In this document: positions 1 through 11,905 of the stretch, in pieces
Layout of the letters: each line of letters begins with the position of its first letter
Position numbering within the stretch: position 1 is the first letter of the stretch
Assembly (NCBI GenBank): GCA_017979445.1
Contig: CM030711.1
Location: 9,207,221 to 9,271,220, forward strand
Length of the DNA: 64,000 bases
Direction: 5' to 3'
Origin: Akebia trifoliata
Lineage: Eukaryota; Streptophyta; Magnoliopsida; Ranunculales; Lardizabalaceae
Notes under the pieces: generated by a model
What the model saw: only the letters and a program-made list of their open reading frames with translations
Databases searched by the model: none
Told to the model about the DNA's origin: nothing
Translations under genes and position numbers: made by a program

Positions 1-839
1 GCTGAAGTAAGCTCAAAGATTGACCTCATTTTGCACTTTCCTGACTTGGAGGTGTGTATGAACCATAGATGTTTTTCATTAACATAAAGGTCACTCCAAC
101 ACAATTCTTAGATTAATTATTTAAAAGTCAACCTCATTAAAAAGATTTGTCCTAACTGGCATCCTAAGTCACACTCAACTTTGCGCTGACATGCCAGTGT
201 GCAGTCATAGATTTTTTCCTCTAAGATACAAGGAAAAAAATCTATGATTTTGTACACACTATCATATCAGCAAAGTGTCAAACGCAATAGTGTAGGAAGT
301 CGGGTCTATTTTCCATTGAAAAATCCCATATTAGATAAATTTTAGAATCTCTTGGCCCAATAGTTCATTAACAGTTGTCCTATCGGTCGACTTGCACACT
401 ATAGGTCATTCAGATTGGTGATGTATATCAATTGAGTAGAAATCACTCAAGAAAAATAATTCTCAATGTTAGGCCACCGAGAAAATGAGTTATAAAAGTT
501 TGCTTCCTCTGATTGTGTGAAATTTTGCTGGGATTAGGTCGTGAGACTGTAGGAATTAGTCCCATTCCAAACGGGTGTGGGGAAACCCGGCAATGTCAAA
601 AAAAAAAAAAAAAAAATGTTAGGTCGTATTCATATTTGACGAGCGTGCGACTCTTTCAAGTGCACTTAGGAGAATGTTGTATTACATGAACTCGATCAAC
701 AATCATATATGAAATGCATAGGAGATTTTATTTTTTAGGAAAAGTATTTATTAACTATGCACTTGACACTCTATGTTGTTCTCCCATTTATTAGATATAC
801 CCATCTCATGTCATGATTATCAATTTAAGTATACTTCTA
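1..839. repeat. Duplicated intergenic segment (left part of copy A)
   Basis: No gene seen. About 370-460 and 640-830 match copy D (about 50590-50720 and 51405-51620) in the same orientation and copy B (17880-18000 and 16430-16580) in the opposite one. Copy A lacks roughly 680 bp that lies between these blocks in D. It reads as decayed promoter-side DNA of the SRC2-like locus. Confidence 0.5.
530..600 (+). repeat. Possible SINE 3' fragment
   Basis: About 70 bp with the words GGAATTAGTCCCATTC and GGGTGTGGGGAAACCC resembles the 3' part of the SINE-like sequences at 11395 and 27066. It is absent from the same place in copy D (near 50680), so it is probably an insertion. The A-run that follows belongs to the host sequence, since D has a similar one, so this is a fragment without its own tail. 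Confidence 0.3.
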
Positions 840-840
840 C

Positions 841-1470
841 ACCGTTAAGAGTAGGATGCAATAAAACGATAAATTTATACAATAAAATGATGTACAATGT
901 TAATTTTTCATGCAAAACTTTTATGAAAATTTTCGTGGGAAACTAATACATTTGGTTTAGCTAAAATCTATGTCTTTTATATGATAATAAACATCATTTA
1001 CAAATCTATAATTTTTCTCTAAATATTATCAATATTTATACTACGCCATATATTCGGTGAGAGTTATGTTAGTAAAAACATCTTAAATAACAATAAATAA
1101 ATAAAAAAAACTTAATTTCATGTAACTCCATTGAAAATCCTATTAATGAAAATCTCATTTTTATTAAAATAATACTGCATGAAATATTACTTTTCATTGA
1201 TTTTATCAATAAAGAAATAAATAAAAGCTACGTGTTTATACAAAAAAGGTGTAATTTTTTAATAAAAATATATTTACGAACAAAAGAACGTAGAAACTAC
1301 TTTTTCTTTTAAATTTAAAATAACAACAACAACAACAACAACAACAACAATAATAATAATTAAATTTCATAGTCTAAGAGTTCATAAATTAAAGAACTAA
1401 ATAATACATTAAAATATATATGAGAATACTAATTGAAAAACAAAAAAAAAAAAAAACGGAAAAGTGCAAA
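841..1470. repeat. AT-rich segment, inverted copy of 53870-54400
   Basis: Matches copy D in reverse complement across the whole stretch, including the trinucleotide tract and the flanking AT-rich words. It contains an (AAC)n/(AAT)n microsatellite at about 1322-1361. No coding potential seen. Confidence 0.6.
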
Positions 1471-1479
1471 ATTTTTTGA

Positions 1480-1834
1480 AGCAGACTGCCTGCTACAAAG
1501 TCAGACTTGGATCCATTAGAGTTGTGAGAACTTCAAGGGAGTTTTGTAATAAAAGTGCAACTATTAGCTAAATTTCTCTAGTTTTTTTATTTATTATAGA
1601 TATTTTATCAATACTTATTATATATTATATAGAGTAAGTAAGTGAGAGTTCAGTAGCCGTGTGTTTTTAAAACCTTGGATGTAGAGGACACAATTCTACA
1701 AATATTGGAAATTTTGTTTTTAAGAAATGTAATTTTTCACCGTTAAATTTTTATTTTAAATTTGTGAGTTCACTAGTCGTGTCTTTTCAAGAAATTATTT
1801 TTTAAAATTTGTTTTTTTGATCTGAGTTTTTTTG
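1480..1834. repeat. Duplicated segment shared by copies A and B
   Basis: Aligns in direct orientation with 13842-14210 of copy B. No gene is visible. Confidence 0.65.
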
Positions 1835-2348
1835 ATTTAAGCGAAACCGAATCGGATACCCCAATTTCGGATCCCTTTTTATTAGAATCAATTAGAACCG
1901 AGTCTAAAATAGAACCGAACTGATAGGAACTGGAACCGTTAGGTTCTATCCAATGAGCACCCGCGGGGTACCAAGAACTGATTTATTTTGTCATTTCTTT
2001 CCATACTATAGATGATTTAATAGGGCTGTCAACGGATAGGTATTCGATCGGATATTGCTATATCCGAATTCGAATCCGAAAAAAAAGAATGATATCCGAA
2101 TTCGAATTCGAATCCGATCGGATAGCACTAACAAATATTCGAATCCGAACTTGAAAATTATATCGGATATCCGATAATATCCGATCCGACAAAAATCCTA
2201 CAAATGGGATTTTCTTCTTTGTGTGAGAGTAAAATAGGGTTTTACTGTGTTTGAGAGAGAGAGAGAGATAGAGGAAATACCCTTGGATGCTAGTCGGTCG
2301 GAGAAGACGACGGTAATGGAGCTCGCACAAGTCGAGAAGATGGGTTTT

Positions 2349-2385
<37 letters not shown>

Positions 2386-3233
2386 GTACCTGGATGACGC
2401 CGGCCGGAGAAGACGGTGGGTTATGGAGCTCGCAGCCTCGCACAGGCCATACCCTCCATTACTGACTGATTCTACATTTCAGATGGAGGTTGGGGAGAAG
2501 ATGACTTTATAAGTTAAGTTTTGTTATGAAACAGAAATACAAATCACCATGTATATATGTGTTAAAGTTTTGTTGTAAAACATAAACACACGATATACAT
2601 ATTCTTATCGGAGCGGATATTATCGAATCGGATATCGCAATATCCGAATTCGTATCCGAAACTCATTCGAATGTTAAACTGACATCCGAATCCGAATCCG
2701 ATATCCGAAATTTTTGGATAATATCCGATTTTTCGAATTCGAATTCGAATTCGGATTCGGATTTCGACTATCCATTGACACCCCTATGATTTAAGGTATT
2801 TTTAATTTAAAAAATAAATGCATGTCATATAAAATTCTTCAATTTTGCATATAAATTATCGATTGAAACTTAAAATGAGTTACTCTTCTAAAAAATTATT
2901 ATTTTTAAAAAGACAAATTTTTATTTTTGAAAAAAATAATTAATTTGTATCTTAAGTATAACAAATTATAACTAAGTTAACGATTTTGTTGACAATATGT
3001 TAATTTTTTTGAAAGAATTTTTTATTTTAATATAATGATCATTTGAAATACTTATTTTCTCATTTGATTCTTAAGAATCGGAATCAATGGGTACCCATGA
3101 TTTTTGATGGTTCTGATTTCATTTATTTTGGATTTAGACTCGGAATCGACAAGAACCAGAATCGAACTAATATAATAGTTATGGATCTAAGTTCCTTAGG
3201 AACTGAACTAGAACCAACCCATTGACACCTCTA
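1835..3233. mobile_element. hAT-like MITE remnant, split by a second MITE
   Basis: Older copy of the element seen intact at 14221-14843. The right terminus (CCATTGACACCTCTA) and the following ATCCAGA are kept; the left terminus is deleted, as the alignment with copy B shows. It is interrupted at 2021-2786 by another hAT-like element. Its presence in both A and B places its insertion before the A/B duplication. Confidence 0.6.
2021..2786. mobile_element. hAT-like non-autonomous element with 8-bp target duplication
   Basis: The ends are inverted: TAGGGCTGTCAACGGATA on the left, and TAGGGGTGTCAATGGATA when the right end is read on the minus strand. The 8-bp duplication TGATTTAA flanks it at 2013-2020 and 2787-2794. 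The paralogous site near 14396 in copy B has a single TGATTTAA, an empty site. The interior is made of repeated ATATCCGAATTCG-type words next to both ends and a (GA)n tract at 2352-2382. No transposase is encoded, so it needs a hAT transposase in trans. Confidence 0.85.
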
Positions 3234-5036
3234 ATCCAGAAGGCTGTATTATTGGATTCCCAATTTCTTAATCCATTTGAGTTCAACAACCTTAAATCTT
3301 ACTAACTCAATAAGAAAGTGTTTCTCTATTATATATTAGTAAGGCAAGAATTTTCCCCCTCCCCCTCTTGACATACGCCTACTACCACCCATCACAGAAC
3401 CGTAGAGGGGGAGTAAGAAAATCATTATTATTATTTTTTTAATGATTGACGTACCAAAATTACTTTTTGCCTTCTACGAGGGTAGAGGATTATCACGAAT
3501 CAACTCTAACAATTATTGAGTTTCCACTTGATAAATATTAAAATATCAATCAAAGGCTATTCAATGAGAAGTATGGAATTTTATGATTCCACCACATTAC
3601 AAAAGTAGACATTAAAAGTTAATGTGATTGATAATTTAAAATTAATTAAAGAGTTTGGAACACTGATCTTAGCAGGACTTTGTTTAAACAAAAGAAAAAA
3701 AAAGGAGAGAGAGAGAGAAACAGCTGTTATAGGCACCCCCCACTTTTGCCTATTCCACCCCAATTTCTTAAATTAATTATCACACTCCAAAAATGAACTC
3801 TAATACTTATATAAGTATTAATTACGTTTACAACACTATTAGAACTGAAGGCTCTCTCACTACAAACAAAGTCATTTAAAGATAAGGAGCTAATTGCGTG
3901 AGTTAAGGGCAAGGAAGCCAATATGAGAGGTGAAAGCAGTTAAGAAATTAAGGTATTCTCATATTTATCTTATGAGTCATGGTGATGAATGCATGCAATC
4001 TTAGGACACGGTTGGGTATGCAGCTGACATGATAAGGGCACAAAATCATAAATTATTTTCTTCACAATGCACAAGAAAAAAATGTGTGGTTCTGTGCCCT
4101 TGCCACATCCGCCATGTACCAACCGTTAGATCACATGCATTCATCATTATTCTTATGTTAAAGTACACGTGCAACATGATAGCTGTTGCCACAAGCATGA
4201 TTTGTACTCTCTATAAATAATACCTCATGTGCCAATCATAATTCGAGTTAATGACACTCTTATTAGGTGGTGGGTACGACCAAGGAGAAGGGTACGCCAT
4301 ATGATGGGCGTGTTATTGAAGTTGTGGTCGTCCAGTTCTCTTACCAGGACGATTTTTTTTTTTTTTTTTCAAGTGTGATCCCCAACTAATATTTAGTATA
4401 ACGTGCCAGTTGTTTCAAAAGAGAGATTCTATATTTATTCAATATTTTAACCATTTATACATGAAAGTTTTATTAATTTGATGCTCTAATGTGTAGTTTA
4501 GTATATTCTTATGTAATTGATGTTCTAAACATGTTGTTTTCAAATTGAATAATTATAAACTGAATTTCTAGAGTTGTATCTTCGTTGGATTTTGTATGGG
4601 AGTTCATGATTTGAAAATATACACATCCATGATATTTAAACGTATTCAATGTGTTAGTTACGGGCTTCTGTAGCTCACCCTTATCTTTTTGTTACTATGA
4701 ATTGGTGAGGCTGCGACTTAAAGCTGGAGTGGCATTGGTAGATTTTTGGATAGGCACCAGAATGAAAGATTTGATATTTTGAGGCACAAACCATCTTGGA
4801 GCACGCTTTGTAAAAGATACACTATGTGAATTATACTTAAGGGTATTCTAGTTTGCGTGCTTTGTAGCCATAAAATCTTATAAATGTTGTTAAGATGTAA
4901 TTGTGGATGTAAAATTTTGAGTCTCATGGAATGAGATGAATATATGATACATATTGCAGGTATTGTTTATCAGGTACAATGTACTCTCTCTCTCTCTCTT
5001 ACTATTTTGAACTTTTACAGTCAATAATCATAGAGT
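3234..5036. repeat. Intergenic part of copy A, promoter-side of an SRC2-like pseudogene
   Basis: 3720-3930 matches 15061-15260 in copy B, 4265-4320 matches about 23160-23215 in copy C, and 4400-5036 is the inverted counterpart of 23700-24440 in copy C. A CT tract at 4983-5000 sits where CT-rich leaders occur in the other copies. No gene seen before 5037. Confidence 0.5.
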
Positions 5037-5272
5037 GTAAGCCCTTACAGATCACCATAATCTCCACAAAAGATCTTCAAGACATGAATCTCTTTTCCAA
5101 GATGGACATCTACATTGTCGTGTTTCTCGCTGGTGACACAGATACCAAATAGAAAATCCCAATGGACAAAGATGGGGAAACGGACCCTAATTAGAATTTC
5201 CCCATGAAGTTCTTCATCGACATAACATTAGCCAAGCTGAACTGATCAAACCTAGTCTTTAAACTTAGATAC
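5037..5272 (+). pseudogene. SRC2-like C2-domain pseudogene (copy A)
   Basis: The plus strand encodes a recognisable N-terminal C2 domain of the plant SRC2 type: it keeps the block KDLQDMNLFSKMD and the later motif NFPMKF. C2 proteins of this family bind membranes or other proteins, often in a calcium-dependent way. In-frame stops occur just after the GDTDTK stretch (TAG near 5149) and again before NFPMKF and after the AKLN stretch, so it cannot give a full product. It has no ATG in the expected place. The sequence is cut at 5273 by an LTR-like sequence beginning TGTAGACACC. It is closest to the broken copy at 23190-23680. Confidence 0.75.
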
Positions 5273-6135
5273 TGTAGACACCTCATTTTGCATACTCTTG
5301 ATCCAACAATTTGTCATCCCGATTGTTGTGGATTCGTAATGATGAGTCGAAAAGACAATATAAGAATTGAAAGTATAGACAAGGCCTCTCTAACTTTCTC
5401 TCAGTTTTCCCTGAAATTTTGGAGTTTTTTATGATTTCTTTTCTTCTTCGGTACACTCAACATAGAAATTACGCACGTTTATGATTGCTATACATCCCAC
5501 AATCGACATAGAAACTACACACGCTTAGATTCTCTACTACAGTTTGCTAACACCTAGAGACCACATGGTACAAGGAAAATGTGACTTTTTGACTTAGAAA
5601 TATTTCATCATCGTGGGATCAAACAAAGTTTACGCAAAATCCAAGAATTCAACAAAATGACGTAAATACATTTGAGACTATTTACAATGACATGACATTG
5701 GAAAATAGTAATTATCACTCTGAGACTAAACAAAGCTTCTCGCCGACATTCGAAAATTTGATGAAACGATGAAAATACCGTGGAAAATTTGAAATTAGAA
5801 ATCATTCTATGCTTAAGGAAACCTCAACCACATGCAATGACAACAAATAGAACTCACCGATAGTTTTTCAACCAATGGTATATCCTTTTAACTAAAAAAA
5901 AAAAAATTTAATCAACCAATCGATGAAATGTTTAATCATTAAATCTAAAAATAAAAAATAAAAAAATATTGAAGATAAATCAGTCTTTAACAAATCCTTA
6001 ATCAATTTTCACCAATAAATTTAATTAACAAACAAAATTTTAGTCCACCTTAAGGCAATCATAAGTTTCTAATCATTAAATCCTTAACCGATAATTAGTA
6101 GAATTTTAATCAACAAATACATTTTTTAATCCGAA
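5273..6135 (+). mobile_element. LTR fragment, Tat-like Ty3/gypsy
   Basis: Begins TGTAGACACCTCATTTTG, the start seen in the Tat-like LTRs at 9659, 54570 and (minus strand) 34909, and directly truncates the C2 pseudogene. The right end is not clear; the rest is AT-rich with no ORF. It is likely a truncated solo LTR. Confidence 0.5.
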
Positions 6136-6300
6136 CACTACACCAAAAAACCATTTAAGAATGGTTATAAACAATTTCCTAAAGGGTTGTTCCTAATATT
6201 TAGCATGGTAACTAAATTTCCATCTATTTTGAAAAAGTATCAAGCAAATAGTTCCAAACCATTCTTGATTAAAAATAAACCTGTAAAAAAAAATGAACGA
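6136..6300. mobile_element. CACTA-like terminus
   Basis: CACTACACCAAAAAACC at 6136-6152 has the form of a CACTA (En/Spm) terminal inverted repeat, followed by subterminal copies of AATGGTT/AACCATT. I could not find the matching right end, so the element's length is unknown. The stretch 6300-6860 shows nothing else I can name. Confidence 0.4.
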
Positions 6301-6861
6301 TAGAAAACACTACATATATTAGTGTTCATACAAATATATTGATACAAAAGAAACTAATACCGAAGGTATTTAAGTCTAATCATTTTAATAATAACCACGA
6401 AAAATATTATTCCTTAGAAATCCCTAGAAATTGACATCCATAAAAAATCTCTCATCATCCTATCCTTTCACTAAAAAACATGTTGATTGTATTCAACTTT
6501 ATGAAAATAACCTTTTTTTATGAAGTTATATTCAACAATGCATATCAGAGTGTTGTGTGCCTTGTTACTATCAACAATTTGGGAATAAAAAGATGGTTAC
6601 TTCAAGGGTAACCTGCTACCTTAGATAGATTTTATTTTGGAGAAAAACAACTTGTTTTTTTACATTCACAGAAATAGATTAAATACACTTCAAACCTCCA
6701 CTTTCTACTAACAACTAAACCTATATTACAACCCACTAACTACATAACTCTTACACCGCAATCTACACAACTGACCACTAATTTCTCTATAGAAACCTAC
6801 AATCAGTAACTACCCAACTAAAGTAAACCATCATGTTTCCATACACCTTGAAGCACTAGAT

Positions 6862-7023
6862 CCAACTTCAGGCACGTAACATGCCTTTCCCTTCAGAAAA
6901 AACCATGTCCTCAAGGTTTATGTTAGGGAATTGTTCACACAACTTGTAATAGGACTCCCATGTTGCATCCTCCTCCTCTAATCATTTCCACTTGATTAGG
7001 ACTTTAATAGTAGCTTGGTTCCT
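6862..7023 (-). pseudogene. Chromovirus pol C-terminus, detached remnant
   Basis: Minus-strand translation gives the end of a Ty3/gypsy chromovirus polyprotein: the chromodomain-like words KVLIKWK and EEEDATWE followed by FPNINLED and a short basic tail, with a stop after KVLIKWK. It continues in frame the pol remnant at 8357-9655; the two were separated by the solo LTR at 7024-8356. Confidence 0.75.
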
Positions 7024-8356
7024 TGTTGTCTAAATTTACGCACGCAAGTATACGTATCGAAACAAGTAATAAAGTGATAAGAAAGTATCATTCCCACGGA
7101 GACTAAATACCAATCTATTGCTAATTACCAATTTATCTCAATCTAATTTTATCCAAATAAAAGTTAAAATAGGATTTAAAACTAAACAAGAAAATAATGC
7201 AGATAATAAATTCGAAGTTTAAAATCAATGAGTGATGAAATCTAGGTTTATAATTTTCCTCAAACAATACACTTGATTAAATTCTCCTTCCTTCTATGAT
7301 AAATTAATCCACTATGATTGTTATCCAAGAAAACTAAATTCTCTACAAGTCTCTTCCGATAGTCATGTAAAAATACCCTTCTAGACTAACTCCCTATATG
7401 CCTATGTGAATTAAATCAAGAAGAATTCATTAAGAATAAGTTCTCATAAGGAATGCACATGCAACCTGAGTATATTCCTATATCAAATTAGCATATGTTA
7501 ATCTATTTAGGTCATAAACACAAAATAACTCTGTCGATATTATTAAGGTTCACCAAATCAATTCAATCAATGGTCAGTTAATCAAATCGCATTAAACATT
7601 GGATAGAATAAACAATCACATGTGGGATCATAGAAGAAAGAAAGAAAGCTAATTAAATATCATGAATGGGTTCCATTATAATCCTAGAATAGAAATTAGT
7701 TCATTATTGAAAAGAAAACAAAATCACAAAAGTATTTAGTCATTCTTAGATTACAAAATTAAGAGAAGAGTTAAAGTTAAAGAAGATAAAACTCAAGAGC
7801 CGATCTCTAATTCCTGTCTTCCTTCTCAATCTTCTGCCTCCAAGAAAAACTCTAAAACTTCTGTCTCCAAATAAGGGTTAAACTTTCCTATTTATAAGTA
7901 TGGAGTCATTAGGGTTTAAGAGTCTCAAAATCCGTCTCTAATTCGGTCCCTAAAAATTAACGTGTAAAGCTGGAAACGTAAGCAGGCCATGGCCTCAAAG
8001 CATGTCATGCCGCGACTTGTATTTTAATATTTCTGTTGTGCAATTCTTAAATTCCCACTGCGGCCTCGTTTTCTATCAAGCTGCGGCTTGAAGACTTTTT
8101 AGTTTGTATGCTTAGCTTCCTTTTTCTGAGAGTGAACCAATTTAGATCTAGAATTTCTCCTAAACGTATGCAAACATCCCAATGTTCCATATTGTTTCTA
8201 AACTGTAAAATAAATATAAAAATAAAATAAAAACATAGAATCACATAAAAAGTATAAAACAAACTAAACTTAACTAAAAACAACTAAAAGACTCTAAAAT
8301 TAACAAAATATTATATTTAAAAGTGGTTAATTCATAGGTATAAAACCTACTCATCA
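7024..8356 (-). mobile_element. Solo LTR inserted in chromovirus pol
   Basis: Read on the minus strand it runs from TGATGAGTAGG to GACAACA, the TG...CA form of an LTR. It is flanked by TTCCT (7019-7023) and TTCCC (8357-8361), a 5-bp target duplication with one change. The interrupted pol frame continues exactly across the insertion once one duplication copy is removed, which confirms both ends. There is no internal region and no second LTR, so it is a solo LTR left by recombination. The family is not identified. ORFs within it are chance. Confidence 0.85.
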
Positions 8357-9655
8357 TTCCCCCTTTTCATCATACTCCAGTTTAAAATCTTATCTAGTTT
8401 AGGCTGAACGATTCCATCATCATTAACAATGGGTAGAGTCGATTGTACTTAGACATTGCTTCCCAAACTTCTCTTCAAACATGAGATATGGAATATGGGA
8501 TGAATCTTTGCTCCTTCGAGAAGCTTCAAATGATAAGCCACCAATCCTATTTTTTGAATAATTCGGAAGGGCCTAAAGTACGTTGGTGATAATTTCACAG
8601 TCTTTTGTAAAGTCAGGGACTGTTGGCGATTAGGTTGGAGGTAGAGGAAGATCCAATCACCTACTTCAAAGTAGCGCTATGTTTGATGCTTATCTGCCAA
8701 TTGTTTCATCCTCTATTGAGTTTCTTGAAGGTTATTCTTGAGGATTTGTAGGATATGATCCCTACTTTTCAGGACTTGCTCCACAGCCTGCACCTTAGTG
8801 GTACCTCTGATATAAGATAGTAAACGGGGAAGAGGCATCCCATATATTGCCTCAAATGGTGTCAGACTTGTAGCTGAATGTGTATTGGTGTTATACCAAT
8901 ACTCAGCTAAGGAAATCCATCGATACCACTCCCTAGGCCGCGTGCTACAAAAGCTCCTTAAGTAGTTCTCAAGACACTTGTTAATAATCTTCGTTTGACC
9001 ATCGATTTGGGGATGGTAAGTTGAACTCATATTTAGACCAATACCTTGCAATTTGAAGAATTCCAGCCAAAATGCACTCATAAAAGTCAGATCTTGATCG
9101 GTAACAATTGATGTAGGTATGTCATGTAACTTAAAAATATGGTTGAGGAAGAGTTTAGTTACCATAGCCACAGTATAAGGATGCGAGAGAGGAATGAAAT
9201 AAGCATACTTTGATAGTCAATCAATCAACCACCACCATGATGACGTTCATGTTATGAGATGAAGGCATCAATGAAGTCTATTGAGATATCTGTCCAGATA
9301 CGAGAAGGGATAGGCATGGGTTGAAGTAAACTTGCAGGTGCCACATTTTCAACCTTGTAACGTTGGCAAGTGTCACATTCTCGTACATGCCTTCTCACAT
9401 CACCCTTCAAGCTAGGCTAATAAAATTCAGCCTTCACCTATTGTGAAGTCTTGTGAAATAATGAATGTCCCCCATTTGGATTGTTATGTAGCTTGTAAAG
9501 TAGTTTTTCTTTAAGAGATGAATGAGGACTTAGAGTCTACCTTTGTAGAATAGAAGTCTGTTATGTTCCGTAAAATGGGTGGGGTCCAATGATCCTTGCT
9601 TTAGTTGTTGCAGTCTTTTTTGAATATTAGAATCTTCTGTATATTCAGTTTTTAG
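8357..9655 (-). pseudogene. Ty3/gypsy chromovirus integrase (pol fragment)
   Basis: The minus strand encodes integrase in order: an N-terminal zinc-binding remnant (RHVRECDTCQRYK), the catalytic core, and a C-terminal block ending in IHPIFHISCLK, typical of chromoviruses of the Tekay/Reina type. The core is open from 9171 to 8713 (152 residues) with VTDQD and YHPQIDGQT; the usual catalytic Glu of the DGQTE motif is replaced by Lys. Stops and frame breaks lie on both sides. Integrase normally joins the cDNA to the host chromosome; this copy cannot. It is cut at about 9656 by the LTR at 9659; reverse transcriptase and gag are not found further right. Confidence 0.85.
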
Positions 9656-9658
9656 TTA

Positions 9659-11192
9659 TGTAGACACCTTATTTCCTTACTTGCCTGATTAATCAACTTG
9701 TCAACCTGATTGCAACGGTTCCTAATAATAAATAAATATTCTAATGTTTTTAGTTGTTACTAGATGTGTTTTCAAAGCTCGAATGAGATATTTCAAGCAA
9801 GTAAAACTTTAGAAATCATGATACGCTAGGGAAAAAAAGGACCAAAAAATATAAAAATCTTTATTTTTAGATAAAAAAATAGTTTTACGAGAAAAATCAT
9901 TAAAAAATGATCAAATTACTAATATACCCCTAACATCAGAGCATCCTTAGAGCCTATCTTACGCTTAGGAAAACCTTTTCGAACACATAAAAGAAAAGAC
10001 TAAATCCAAATAAATTGTTTCACTAATTCCATCAAATTCGATAAGATTACGAAAACACCCATCATAGGGTCCACAATCATTTCACGCCGAAAACCCATAA
10101 GTGATACAAACCAATACTCTAATTGAATTTCTTATGAAAAATTGATTCCAAAATATTGAAAAATAACCTATCAATACAAAAGTCCTCTTTTAGGACAAAA
10201 TTCTAACCTTAAAATTCAAAAATTTGAAACTAATAATTAAAAAATTAATTTACGTAAAATAAAATCTTAATAAATCAAATTACTATTCTTGAACAAATAA
10301 AATCAATTAATTAAATCCACTGGTTAAATTTTAAGTGGTGACCTATTTATTTAAGTGGGGTTCACATGATATTTAATAAAAAACCCTTCACCAGAGGTCC
10401 CAAAGAATTAAAAATATAATTTAATAAAGAACCCTTTATTGGGGGGTTATCATAAAATTAAAAAATTCTCATTATACGTAAATAAAAAAACTTTAAAATT
10501 CAAATAAAAACTTCTCCAAAATATTATCCTAATCTAAATAACTTAATAAATTAGTTAGAGATAGACCTAATCCAAATCCTAATCTTATCATAAAGCACTT
10601 TAAAAAGGAGCATCCACTACCTAATTTCATAGTTCAAGAAAAATCCTAGAAAAGAGAGATTAAAAATTCTCCCAATACTTTCTAAAATCCTAAATCTGAA
10701 GTCCCAAGTCCATATCTAATCCCAAGTCTCAATTTTCAACCTAAAAAACATCCAGAAAGTCTTAAAAACACCCTGAAAAGTTAGTAAAATATTCAAACCT
10801 AGGAGAATAAAATCTCATCTTGAAGATCGGAAGTAGATCTAACAACAAGGATAAAAACGAGAAGATTCACATGAGGAACACTCTTTACTAGTTTCTAAGA
10901 GAATCGACAATCGTAATCACTCAGGTAAAGGAAGGTAATTTTTATTTTATTTTGTTAGATTATTTTTTGCAATGTAAAATTTTTGGAAAAAGTAGAAACT
11001 AGTGTTAATTGGGAAAGATTGGTGCCTAACATCTTCTAGTTTCGTAATTTGATCCTCGTACCTACAATCAATTCGTAGTTTAGTTTTCCTTATTCCTTTA
11101 TAGTCATATTTTGATTTCTAGACCGTAAAATTAGGTGATGACTCTCAAAAAAATAAAAACGGATCCGCATACGCAGATTGAGGGTGCTTTTA
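9659..11192 (+). mobile_element. 5' LTR of a Tat-like Ty3/gypsy element
   Basis: Starts TGTAGACACC and ends GGTGCTTTTA immediately before a primer-binding site. Its 3' part (from about 10915) resembles 46500-47895. No second LTR was found, so the element is incomplete. About 1.53 kb, no ORF of note. Confidence 0.75.
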
Positions 11193-11193
11193 G

Positions 11194-11211
11194 TGGCGAC
11201 TCCACTAGGGA
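11194..11211 (+). other. Primer-binding site
   Basis: TGGCGACTCCACTAGGGA differs by one base from the site of the Tat/Ogre-like element at 43216-43233 (minus). It directly follows an LTR end, as a tRNA primer site should. Ogre-type elements are reported to use tRNA-Arg; I did not check the tRNA match. Confidence 0.75.
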
Positions 11212-11394
11212 TAATTGATAATTAAAATAAAAAATCTCAAAAATTGATGCATTAGAAAGTTGGCCTAACCTCTTTTTCTTTTTTATGTTTTTTTTTGGCA
11301 TGTAAATGAATATTTTGTATGTCGATTTCTAATTTTTAGCTTGTTTTGAAATCTCATTAGGATTGTTTGATATTTTAATCTCATTAGGATTGTT

Positions 11395-11515
11395 GACCCT
11401 TGACTCAATCAGTTGCGCGTAGAACTTTCTGAGGGGGTAGTGTGTGTGATTGAGGGATTAGTCTCACTCGAAGGGAGGGGATACCCACGATAAGAAAAAA
11501 AATGGGCCTAATCCT
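11395..11515 (+). repeat. SINE-like 3' half
   Basis: Contains CTCAATCAGTTGCGCGTAG, GAGGGATTAGTCTCACTCG and GGGAGGGGATACCCACG followed by an A-rich tail. It matches the minus-strand sequence around 27080-27215, where the tRNA-like head is also present; here the head is missing. Sequence after the tail is also shared with 27000-27070, so it may be part of a larger repeat. Confidence 0.5.
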
Positions 11516-11905
11516 AACTGTAAACAACTATTGAAATTGTTTGAATGAGTATTAGAATATTCCACTCTTCAAGATATGAACTATCTTTTGAAGTCAAACT
11601 CGATCGGTCTTAATCTAACATTCTCTTCATTTTCATGAGGTTGGTTTGATTATCCTTGGCTCGTTTATTAGTGTTGTATCAGTTCTCCTTGACTCTTTCT
11701 GTCGACACTGACTTGGCTGGTATGAGGTGTCATGAGTCTTTTGTTCAGGGGCTCCCAAGTTAGTTTGAAAGCTTTTTGGCATTCCATACCTCGGATCATG
11801 AAATGTTGACTTATTTTGGATAGTCATCGCGAGGTGTATTTCTTCTGTGTTTAGTGGTATGACTGTAGATACGTGATTTTCGAATCCAAAGATCACCTCT
11901 ACGTG
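11516..11905. other. Unassigned retroelement-internal sequence
   Basis: Lies between the Tat-like LTR with its primer site on the left and a second, oppositely oriented LTR on the right. The longest open frame (11633-11896, minus) has no motif I recognise and is probably chance. Confidence 0.4.

Noticed and set aside
2247..2465. Short ORFs on both strands around 2.1-2.45 kb
   Set aside because: They lie inside a MITE and are mostly GA-repeat translation.
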